64,000 nucleotides of DNA from Phaseolus vulgaris (Eukaryota; Streptophyta; Magnoliopsida; Fabales; Fabaceae). Position numbers and translations under genes: made by a program. Positions within the stretch are counted from its first letter, which is position 1; every line of letters begins with the position of its first letter. Under the pieces are notes generated by a model that was not told the origin of the DNA, ran no database searches, and saw nothing but the letters and a program-made list of their open reading frames with translations. Where the stretch lies: assembly GCF_000499845.2 (NCBI RefSeq), contig NC_023759.2:41991172-42055171 (forward strand), given 5' to 3'. Of the stretch, positions 1 to 11,300 are shown piece by piece.

Positions 1-1005
1 TCAATCGAAGTTAAGCCGTTAAACCTAGGTCGAAGAGATAATAAAAAGATAAAAGCCATAAATTTGAGAAAGAAAATAATATTAAGAATTTTAAATTCTT
101 ACTTTTAAAAAATAAAAATAGAAATAAAAATAATATAGTTTTAACTAAGTAAATTATTTTTATAAATTTATAATTTTTTATTTCTTTTAAAATTCATATT
201 TAAATAACATTTTTTATAAAACATTTCAAAATTCTATATAAAAATAAGTTATTGTTTAAAAATCCCGATCCATAATGATAAACACAAATTATTTTTGAAA
301 AAATGAAATTATTTTTATATTTATAAAAATAAATTCTTATATATAAAATGTCTTTTTTTACAATGCCAAACTCCAAATTTTTTTATGAAAATAAGCTAAC
401 TTACAAATTGAATTACGAATAGTCAATAAAAATGTTCTTATGTATTCTTATATTTGCATAAATTATTTTATTTGTTCAATTGCATTATTTATTCAAAATA
501 TTATTATTGAATATAAATGTTTAAAAGTTACATAAAACAAATTAAAAAGAAAAATAATATAACTTTTATATTTTAAGTACCTACCGACTTCATCTAATAG
601 TGTGTTGGTTTGGTGACTATTTCTTCCAGTAACTTCATGCTTTCTTCTTGCACCTCCATAAAACATGACAATTTTTTCCTTTCTATATTTTTTTTATTGA
701 CACCCTTCTTCTCCTTTATCTAAAATGCATAATATAATTTTTTATTTCGAATTCTAGAGTTCAAAATGTATTTTCAAACCCAAAAAATATATTCTAAATT
801 CTAAAATTTAAAATATAAAATTGTGTTCTGAATTTTATAGTTCATTTTCAAACTCAAAAAAGACCTTTTGAAGGTCTATTAATAAAAAAAATAATCTTGC
901 ACCTTTTGCTAAAGGATAATTTTGAAATTGAAAAATTTATGGAGTTACATAAAAGAAATTGTCTGGTTTGGTTTAATGATACAAATCTCACACCTCCTCT
1001 AATTC
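1..1005. other. AT-rich intergenic DNA
   Basis: Very AT-rich spacer with many homopolymer runs. The short open frames have no domain or motif I recognise. I see no gene, RNA or clear repeat here. Confidence 0.6.
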
Positions 1006-1757
1006 AAGGGTGTTTTTTCTTGTATCCCTACATTTTTCTTCCTACATTCTTACAATTTTTTAAAATACGAAAACTAGTTTTGTTATTTTTATTTGAAAAG
1101 ACACTATTATGGGATTTGGGACTTTTCAGAAATCTGGTTCAGGATATTTATGTATTGATGAGTTCATATCGGTGAATAATTTTTTTACTTAGTAAATCTA
1201 GAATGATTTTTTAACTTTTTGATGTTTATTATGATTTTCAATAATTTGTTAAAATTTTATGGTGAAATGTTAATTTATACCGAGCAATACACAAGAGAGG
1301 CACAAGGTGTGTCAGTGACACATCAAGGCTAAGATGTGCTGGTTCATAGCATCCAATAATGGTTATGTCACCAATGTAACAAGTTTGGAGAGGTTTAACT
1401 TTTGTTTTTTTAATTGTAAAAAATCTAATCACGTAAATTAGCAAATCAAAAACACTTTTCATAATGAAATCCAGAACTACAAGTGTCCAAATCAATAACA
1501 AATCATAACGTGGTTAACTCGAAGAAATGGTTACATTGAGATTGAAGTAATGCAGAAACATAAGTATTAACTTCTAAAAACTTTCAATGGCAATGGGAAT
1601 GTGGAGACAAAATGGCAAAGAAAGGAGAAAGATACGCGGTGACAGTAATGCTATGGTGCCTTTAAGGTTTTTCAAAACTCTAAGGAAAATTTAGTTATTA
1701 CACATGAATGTAGGGGTGTATGAAGAAAAATGTAAGGTGCATGAAGAAACAACCCTT
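1006..1757. mobile_element. MULE-type non-autonomous DNA transposon (MITE)
   Basis: The two ends are imperfect inverted repeats of about 48 bases (1006-1053 and 1710-1757), both built around a TTTCTTC...CTACATTTTTCTTC theme. Flanks 997-1005 (ctctaattc) and 1758-1766 (atctaatcc) agree at 7 of 9 positions, as expected for an old 9-base target duplication of Mutator-like elements. The interior has no transposase frame, so it would depend on an enzyme made elsewhere. Related ends recur at 1834-2154, 34526-34893 and 35420-35770. Confidence 0.6.
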
Positions 1758-1833
1758 ATCTAATCCAAAACTATCTTAATTAAATAATTTTTTTCCCTAA
1801 AACTCAACTCAGCCTTCTAGAAAATATCAATAT

Positions 1834-2154
1834 AGGTGTTTCTTTCTGCACCTCTACACTTTTTTTTCCGCACCTCTACATTCTTTAAAATATCAAAATT
1901 ATTTTTGTAGTTTTAGGTATTTATGGAATAGTGGTTCCATAAGCCAAAGATAAAATCTAAAAGACAAAAAATCATTCCAAAATATTTTTGTCTAAAACAC
2001 ATTTTTTATTTTCGGATTTATAAATCCGGAATTCATAAAACGTTCTGGAAATATTTGGGAAAGATTCGAAAGTCATTTTTTAAAGGGAGAAAACTGTCTT
2101 TTCTGACAATGACGGTGCAGGAAGAAATTTGTAGAGGTGCAGGAAGAAGTTGCC
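1834..2154. mobile_element. MULE-type MITE in the decarboxylase promoter region
   Basis: A 321-base element with inverted ends carrying the motif TTCTKCCTGCACCTCTACA on each side. It is flanked by a perfect 9-base direct repeat, TATCAATAT, at 1825-1833 and 2155-2163, the target duplication size typical of Mutator-like elements. It has no coding capacity. Its right edge lies about 30 bases before a TATA-like stretch and 240 bases before the decarboxylase ATG. Confidence 0.72.
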
Positions 2155-2182
2155 TATCAATATTTAACCGTGTTTTTAAAAC

Positions 2183-2195
2183 CTATATTTAAATA
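2183..2195 (+). promoter_or_regulatory. Possible TATA box of the decarboxylase gene
   Basis: CTATATTTAAATA lies about 200 bases before the ATG at 2395, a plausible distance for a plant core promoter with a leader of roughly 170 bases. The neighbourhood is AT-rich, so chance occurrence is possible. No transcript start can be proved from sequence. Confidence 0.4.
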
Positions 2196-2394
2196 AAATA
2201 AAACTAAAATATTATGATATTTGTTATGTTTGTTAGGATGGAGGGTAGCTTCATTCTTTGAGTGGCTCTTGTTCACTCTTTGCACTATCGTGAAAGAGAA
2301 ATGTATGAATGGTTAGTTAGTGTAGTGCTCTGATTCTGATTTATTGAAAGTTGATGGTTACATTGTTACGTGCAGTGTTTGAAATTGTTTGAAG

Positions 2395-5300
2395 ATGGAA
2401 GAGAGTGCGTTGAGGGCCATGGACGCTGAGCAACTGAGAGAGCACGGTCATAAGATGGTCGACTTCATTGCCGATTACTACAAAACCATTCAAAACTTCC
2501 CCGTTCTCAGCCAAGTCCAGGTTCTTCATTCTCCTCCTTCTCTTCCCAATCAATGCATTTGTAGAACTGATTTTACGTACATGACGCTTGATTACACCAT
2601 TTCTCCTATTTAGCCAGGTTATCTGGAGAAGCTTTTACCAGATTCTGCTCCCGATTATCCTGACTCCTTGCAAAATGTTTTGGACGGTGAAACTTCTTAC
2701 TTCGATTCTGAATTAGCCTTTTTTTGTTTACTGCAATGTTTTATTATTATTATTAGGTTCCGTTTGGATAAACTTTAAACAAACACTTCTAGACAAGACA
2801 ATTGAGAAGTTAAGTTCAACTTCTCCAAATATGGTTTTAAATTTGGCTGCAACACAGTTGCAGTTCTGTTGTGAACCTTGGCATTGTAGAAGATTGCGGG
2901 CTAATGGGGCCGCAATTGCAGCTAGCAATACTCATTGCGGTTGTAGACTGCATTTTAATACCATGGTTATAGAAAACTGCATTTATAGGTTGAAGATTAA
3001 CTCTAAATCATGTTGAACAGAACGTTTGCTGAAGAACTTAGTCGGACGTCTGATTACACTGTTTGGCATGAAGGAGAAGAAGATTGTCTATTAGGACTAG
3101 TGTAGTAGTGTTAAGACAAGTTAGACTTTTTAGTACAACAAACTGTTTGCTAAAAAGCTTAGTCAGACGGTCGGGTTACACTATTTGATACAAAGGAGAA
3201 GAAGACTGTCTACTAGGAATAATTTAGTAGTGTTAAGATAAGTTAGACTATCTAGTAAGTATTTGTTGTAAGTATTCTCTTACTCCTTAGTTTAGGATCT
3301 ATATATAGAGGTTTTATGGGCTTAGATACCACACACTGTGTGAGTAGAAAGTGATGTTAATAAAAGTGTTTTCTTCAATTTTGTTCTTGTGTTTTTTTTC
3401 TGTGTTATTGTTAAGAACCCAACAGTTTTAGTAGAATGTAAAATTGTTTGAGCAATGCTAGCTTGATACTGTTTGTGAAATTGCAGATGTAACGGAAAAA
3501 ATACTCCCAGGGGTGACGCATTGGCAAAGCCCGAATTATTTTGCGTATTATCCTGCCAACAGTAGCATTGCTGGATTTCTTGGAGAGATGCTCAGTGCGG
3601 GTCTTAACATTGTGGGTTTCAGCTGGATAACTTCTCCTGCTGCAACTGAACTTGAAAGCATTGTTCTGGACTGGCTTGCTAAGGCGTTCCAGTTGCCTGA
3701 AGATTTCTATTCTAGCGGTAAGGTCTTGAATGCTGTATAGCTTGTGAAGATACAATATGCATAGTCTATGTTTTTTAAGCTCAAGTGAAAGAACTTGGGT
3801 ATTTTGTTATTTTACTTCGTATATGAAAAGGAAGAGATTGTATGTTCGAGGGGTGTTCGTGTCTTAACTGATAGTTGTAGAAATTATGGGATTTGAGGTA
3901 CAGAGGGATGTAAAGTTGAGAATAGAGACTGATACTTTGAAGTTGATATTTACCTGATATGAGAAAACATATTCGATGTGTTAAAAAACATAAAGCACTA
4001 ACCCTCATCGATATTAATACCAGAATCAGTCCAAATTAAATATGAAAACAGATAATGAAATATAAGAAAATAGGGTAACCAATCTAAAATATATAATAAT
4101 TATAATTTAATATGCTCTAAACTATTGTAAGATATAACTATGATACTAAGGGATATCCTCTAGAAATTGAAGTTATGAGTCTATAATTAAGCAATTAATC
4201 TTGTAATAAAGGAAGTTCATCTTGATACTTCCTCGGTCCTTCCTTTTGGCTCCACAAGTTCCTTTGTGAGTTTGTTTAGGACATGAGTCATTCTTTGTCT
4301 TGTCTTGCCTTTTCTTCTTTAATAGTATTAAAGGAAAAGAAAGAATAGGGTAAATCCCTTGTGTATATTGAACACATAGGGTTATGTTTATATAGGAAAA
4401 AGAAACATATGGGCTAAGCCCATTACATAAATATGAGATATCTAACAATATCTATAATATCTCATAATATCAAATAATATCTAATTATATCTAATAATAT
4501 CTAACACTCCCCCTCAAGCTGGTGCATATAGATCATATGTACCCAGCTTGTTACAAATGTAATCAATCCTAGGTCCTCGTAAGGGTTTAGTAAAAATATC
4601 TGCTAATTGATTATTTGAATTAACAAACTCAGTCTTGATATCTCCTGATATAATCTTTTCTCGAATGAAATGACAATCAATCTCAATATGTTTTGTCCTT
4701 TCATGAAAAACTGGATTTGAGCTAATATGAAGAGCAGCCTGATTATCACATATCAGTGTCATTTGAGTAACCTCTCCAAATTGCAATTCTTTAAGTAACT
4801 GTTTAAGCCAAATAAGCTCACAAGTAGCCGAGGCCATAGCTCTATATTCTGCTTCTGCACTAGATCTTGCCACAACACTTTGTTTCTTGCTCTTCCAAGA
4901 GATCAAGTTATCACCAATGGAGACACAATAACCAGAAGTTGACCTTCTATCAGATGGAGATCCTGCCCAATCAGCATCTGAATAACAAACGACTTTGGTA
5001 TGGTTATTATGACCATATAACAAACCTTTTCCAGGAGAGCCTTTAATGTACTTCACTATACGAATGACTGCATTCCAATGATCTTCACATGGAGAATTAA
5101 GAAATTGACTCACCACACTGACTGCAAAGGAAATATCAGGACGAGTAACAGTGAGATAGTTCAATCTTCCAACTAATCTCCTGTACTTCTCAGGATCTGA
5201 AAGAGGCTCCCCCTGATTGGGTAGAAGCTTGACGTTGGGATCCATGGGAGTATCAACAGATTTCGAATTCATCAACCCAATTTCCTCCAAAATATCTAAT

Positions 5301-8300
5301 GCGTATTTTCTTTGAGAGATAACAATACCAGTATTGGATTGTGCTACCTCAATCCCCAAGAAATATCTGAGTTTGCCAAGATCTTTGGTCTGAAAGTGTT
5401 GACAAAGGTGTTGTTTTACTTGTGAGATGCCATGGTGATCACTGCCGGTAAGAACAATGTCATCAACATATACTACAAGATAGATACACCCAGCACTCGA
5501 GTGACGATAAAAAATTGAATGATCGCCTTCACTGCGAGTCATACCAAATTGTTGAACAACATTGCTAAATTTTCCAAACCAAGCCCTAGGAGACTGCTTG
5601 AGGCCATATAAGGATTTGCGAAGACGACATACCAATCCAGAAGACTCCCCCTGAGCAACAAAACCGGGAGGTTGCTCCATATAAATTTCTTCCTGCAAAT
5701 CCCCATTAAGAAAAGCATTTTTAACATCCAGTTGATAAAGAGGCCATTGTTGAAGAGCAGCCATAGCTATGAATAAGCGAACAGAGGCCATCTTTGCTAC
5801 TGGAGAAAAAGTATCACCATAGTCTAAACCAAAAATTTGGGTATAACCCTTAGCCACAAGACGAGCTTTGAGACGATCAATAGTACCATCAGGACCAACT
5901 TTGATAGCAAAAATCCACCTGCAACCAACAACAGATTTCCTAGATGGTAAAGGAACAAGTTCCCAAGTTTCATTATTCTGAAGCGCATTCATTTCATCAA
6001 GCATGGCCTGACGCCAACCAGGATGGGCTAAGGCATCACCTACAGATTTTGGAATGGATACAGAAGAAATAGACGAAAGGCAGGTATAAAAGGGTTGAGA
6101 TAGTCTATGGTAACTCAAAGCAGTATAATGTGGAGAGGGATTACGAGTAGAACGTATACCTTTACGAATAGCAATAGGAAGATCAGGTTCAACAGTCGGA
6201 GGTTCAACTATAGGAGCCGGAGGGGGATGAGGTGTTGGCACCAGAATAGAGTCTGCTGATGGACGATGAGATGGTTGACGACGACTATACACCTGAAGAG
6301 TTGGCGGCGGTGGTGAATTGTTAGGTGCACTAGGCACAACAAGAGGAATATTAACTTGATTAGATGAAGAAATTGAAGGAGAAGGACAAGACTTAAAGTA
6401 AAGGGAAGATTCACTGAAGGTGACATCTGCTGAAATAAAATAACGGTTTAAAGACGGTGAGAAACATTTATATCCTTTTTGTGATCTAGTGAACCCTAAA
6501 AAGACACATTTGTGTGACTTAGGAGATAATTTATCAAGACCAGGACTAAAATTATGAACAAAACATGTGGACCCAAAAACTTTGGGAGGTAAAGAGTGGA
6601 GAGGGTCATGTGGAAATAAAATAGAATGAGGAATTTTGTTATCTAAAACTGAAGATGGCATGCGATTAATGAGATAACATGCACTAAGAACGGCATCACC
6701 CCAAAAACGCTGAGGAACATCACCATGGATTAAAATAGTACGAGTTGTTTCAACAAGATGTCTATTCTTGCGCTCAGCTACCCCATTTTGTTGAGGTGTA
6801 TAAGCACATGAAGTTTGATGAAGAATACCATGAGAAGCCATAAAATTTTTAAAAGAATGAGAAAGATACTCACGTCCATTATCACTGCGCAAAATTCGGA
6901 TGGAAATTCCAAATTGATTTTTAATTTCATTGTAAAATATTTGAAATATAGAAAACAACTCAGAACGGTTTTTCATTAAAAATACCCAAGTACATCTTGA
7001 ATAATCATCAATAAAAGTAACAAAATACTGAAATCCTAAATTAGACTTAATACGACTTGGTCCCCAAATGTCAGAGTGAACTAAGGCAAAAGGAGATGAA
7101 GCACGTTGTGAGACACTACGAGGAAAAGAACTACGAATGTGTTTCCCTAACTGACACGACTCACACGATAAAGTAGACACATTAGACAAACATGGAACAA
7201 GCTGTTGCATCTTGGCAAGACTAGGATGACCCAACCGAGCATGAATGAGAGATGGAGAATCCATAATTGCGCCAACATGTGCAGAGATCTGTAGTTGATA
7301 AAGTCCATGAGACTCACATCCGGTGCCAATCATCCGTCCCGAACTCCGGTCCTGTAAAGTAACAGAATCTTTGGTAAAAGAAATAACACAGTCAAGGGAA
7401 CGAGTGAGACGACTAATGGATAATAAGTTAAATGGAGACCCAGGGACATAAAGAACATTATCAATAGATAAAGATGAAAAAAGATTAATAGTACCAACAC
7501 CATGTGATGGTACCTTATATCCATTGGCCATGGTAACTGAAGGTAAATAACCCGTAGTAGATAGGGAAGAGAAAAAAGATTTATTACCAGTAATGTGATC
7601 AGTGGCACCTGAATCTAGAACCCAAGGGCCATGGGAAGTGGAGTGAGTGAGGCCAACAAAAGATGTACCTGAATGTGCAACAGAAGCCGTGGAACTAGGG
7701 TTCTGACGATCCTCATACCATTTAAGAAATTCATTGAAAATAGCAGGCTGGCTTGGGGTATCAATTGAAGTATGGTCCATGGTAGAAGGTTGCACAGGGG
7801 TAATTTGAGCAACCGCAACAGATCTAGGAGGACGACCATGTAAGGCATAACATCTGTCAATTTTGTGGCCAAGTTTGCCACAATGGTCACACTTGTGACG
7901 CCCTTTGCCCGGCTTGTGAGCGCGAGTACGATCATTATGCTGAGATACTAAAGCAGAAGAGTCATCAACATGAGACGTTATATCAGCGGTGTGTTTACCT
8001 GGCACGCGCAAAAGGGTAGAACAAGTGGAAGTAAAATTGGGCACAATAGGAGATCCCAAAATTTGATCACGAACGTGAGAATAATCATCAGGAAGACCAT
8101 GTAAACCCAATAACATGAAGAACTTGGATCTTTGTTCTAGTTCTTGAGAAGGAGTAGAGGCAGGAGGTAATAACTCATTAAAATCATGAAGAAGAGCATG
8201 AAGTTTACCTAGATATTCTGCCATTGTACCATCAAGACGTTTGGGAGCAATAATTGTGAGAAGATTTTGACACACACCATAAAGACGTTGAGTATCATTG

Positions 8301-11300
8301 GTGTATAATAATTTTGCTTGTTCCCAAACTTCTGAACATGTTTCATAGGTACGAAAAATTTGTTTTAAAGATGAGTGAATGGTCGATTTGATAACAATGC
8401 ATAATTGAGCATCAATTTTCGACCAACGAACAACCTCATTTTCAGCAAGAGTAGGATGAGTAAGATGATCAACATAACCTTGACTCTTAAGCCATAATTT
8501 AATATCTGATGCCCAAGTGTCATAATTGGTTCCATCCAATTTGTCAATGGAAAGATGAACATTGACGTAATTAGTATAAATAGATGAATCCGGCATAATG
8601 ACGGAAGAAGAAGCCATAGTGGCAGCGGAAGCGGAAGAAGCCATAAAAGATAAGGACAAATCCAGTCACCGGTTAATTGGCGGGAGCAACAAAGATGAAG
8701 GCTCCGACAGCGATTCCGGCGGTGTCTCCGGCGAAGGTCCGGCGAAGTTCCGGTGAAGGTCCGGCGAAGGTCCGGCGAAGGTCCGGCGAAGGTAGGGGTG
8801 GTGGCTGGAAAAATTCCAGTGAATAGTGGATTCACCAATAAAAATTGAACCCTAAACCCTAAACTCTAACCTTATGCTCTGATACCATATTAAAGGAAAA
8901 GAAAGAATAGGGTAAATCCCTTGTGTATATTGAACACATAGGGGGTTATGTTTATATAGGAAAAAGAAACATATGGGCTAAGCCCATTACATAAATATGA
9001 GATATCTAACAATATCTATAATATCTCATAATATCAAATAATATCTAATTATATCTAATAATATCTAACAAATAGAATGTGGACTTACATGCCCTTGACA
9101 CTTTTCTGAATTCATATCTGTCCTTTATATTGCCGAAAGAGTAAAAGGATAAGGAAAAGAAAAAGAGAAAATGGGACTGTTCCATAATTTAGGAATTAGG
9201 ACTAATTCAGGTAGGTTTGCAAATGAAATTTCTCCTGGCTTTGAATGAGCTTGTAAACTCAAGCTTGAGATTTTCATTAACCTTCAACTTGGTTGAATTT
9301 TATAGATGATTAAAATGTTAACCTAAATTGTATATGAATTATGTATTTGATAGAAAAACTCAAATACTATATGTAAACTTTGACTGCAGGGAAAGGTGGT
9401 GGAGTTATACAGGGAACAGCAAGTGAAGCTGTACTAGTTGTCCTGTTAGCTGCACGTGACAAGATCTTAAGAAGGCTTGGAAGGAGTGCCCTCCCTAAGC
9501 TTGTGATGTATGCATCTGATCAAACACACGCTGCTTTACAAAAAGCTTGTCAGGTACCTCCAATGACACAACAATAAAATGACCTTATCATATATACTCA
9601 ATGACATACGGGTTACCTTATTGTTCATTTTCACTAACTTTAACTTTTGTTGGCAAGTGCTCCTAGCTTTCTGACCTATTTTATACACTGAACATTTTTT
9701 TAAACTTTTCTCTTGTTATTCCTTGGCGTGAGTAGGTGTATGGAGATTCATATCCACTAAAGATATGATCAATGTAGTCAGTATAAAGCCTGAACATTTC
9801 TCTTTTTATAAGTAAATTTTGTGAGGTTGAATGCCAAAATTCTAAGAGGCCTTTAAGTTTTTTAATTTTCTATTATGATCCGTTTATTGTTTTATCCAAG
9901 GAAAAGTGTTGGTTATCTTTTAATTCTATAATCATAGTCGTCTTGTTAATAGTTTGCAAAATGGGGAAATTATATAGATTTTTTATCATTTAAATAAATT
10001 GTAATGGCTATTTGTTTCCTTAATTATATGATTATCATGCTCTTTAGCACCAAATAGATGAATATGCCAGTGTTACAGTGTCACCTGATAACATCTGACC
10101 TTAACTACGATCACACAAAGTTCAAACTATTCAGCCTATTCTATAGTCTATTAGTAGTTAACGAGTTATTACAGAAAACCTATTCTTCTGCGAGTATTTT
10201 AAAAATTTGTTTAGTATTTATCACCCAGTTGATCAAATGATAGTCTGATTCCATTTTTGGTACGGAAGTCTTCCTCTGTGTTTCTTAGATGCATTCTTGA
10301 ATATAATCAATGAGATAATTTTTATTGTAATAGTTTTGAACTTTTCATTGGCAGATAGCAGGACTTAATCCAGAGCTTTGCAAGTTTCTTAAAGCTGATT
10401 CTTCAACAAATTATGCACTTTCTCCTGAAGTACTTTCTGAAGCAATTTCAAATGACATTGCTGGCGGTCTTGTACCATTTTTCTTATGTGCTACTGTAAG
10501 AATTGAACACAATTATATGAATTTGAAACAAATTACACTATAATGCATTAACTTAACTGACCATTATTTACGTGTCTTATATCCAATATTTCATCATCCA
10601 TGTTCACAGAACTTCAAATTAGAAATTTCTCACCTCTGTCTCTTCATGTTGCTATCTAACCTCTGTCTCTTCATTATTTGTTGGTGGGAAACAAATGGTT
10701 ATATACCTACCACTAATAGGGTCTATTTTAGGACTAATAAAGGGGAGAGAGAGTAAGGGACTAAGATCCCAGTCTGTTTGTAAAAAACATAATTTTGATA
10801 GACAGCAAATAGTAACACTTGGGAGAGAAAAAGATTGAACGAAGTTAGTTAGGGGAATTGTTTATTTGAAAGTTTGGGGAGAGTCCATGTCTCTCAAATA
10901 TCTAGAATAGTAGGGTGATGTGACTAAAATAGTAGGGTGATGTGACTGTTATTCTGCATTACTATGTAGAATCTTACTTTCTCATTTCTGATCTTTTATC
11001 CCGGTGATACAGACCCGTAGATACAGGTTCCTGTTTATAAACTTTCTGTTTTCTTTCGACATTCTATTCCAGTCCAATTATTCAGTTTCATGAAATTTTC
11101 TCATTTTTTTTATTTTAAATTGTACATCCAAGAGAGTTGGTGTTGAATATATGCATGTTGACTCTTTCAAGGTTTAAATCTATAGATGGTACTAAATGGA
11201 TAATTAACATGGCGAATGTTTATCACCAGAACTTGGAACTAATGTTGGATTTATATTTCTTGTTGATGAGTGAAAAGTATCTAATCTTGATGTAAGGTAG

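Larger units (their letters stand above)
4326..9070 (-). mobile_element. Complete young Ty1/copia LTR retrotransposon in decarboxylase intron 3
   Basis: This 4745-base element lies between perfect 5-base target duplications AATAG (4321-4325 and 9071-9075). LTRs of 181 and 183 bases differ, by eye, only by a two-G insertion, so insertion was recent. On the - strand the order is 5' LTR, tRNA-Met-type primer site TGGTATCAGAGC, a single gag-pol frame, the purine-rich tract TTGAGGGGGAG, then 3' LTR. All hallmarks of an autonomous copia element are present. It stands antisense to the host gene. Confidence 0.95.

Noticed and set aside
897..1175. 92-codon open frame at the left end
   Set aside because: Low-complexity, hydrophobic by composition, overlaps the MITE left end and has no domain.
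8727..8792. Possible CRISPR-like array
   Set aside because: Units are 11 bases, directly adjacent with no spacers, inside a plant retrotransposon.
8365..8838. 157-codon frame near the copia 1 start
   Set aside because: Shadow frame of gag and of the 11-base leader repeat; the true gag frame is the 1381-codon one.
10906..10948. Short duplication AATAGTAGGGTGATGTGACT in decarboxylase intron 5
   Set aside because: A two-copy local duplication with no link to splice sites or other features.
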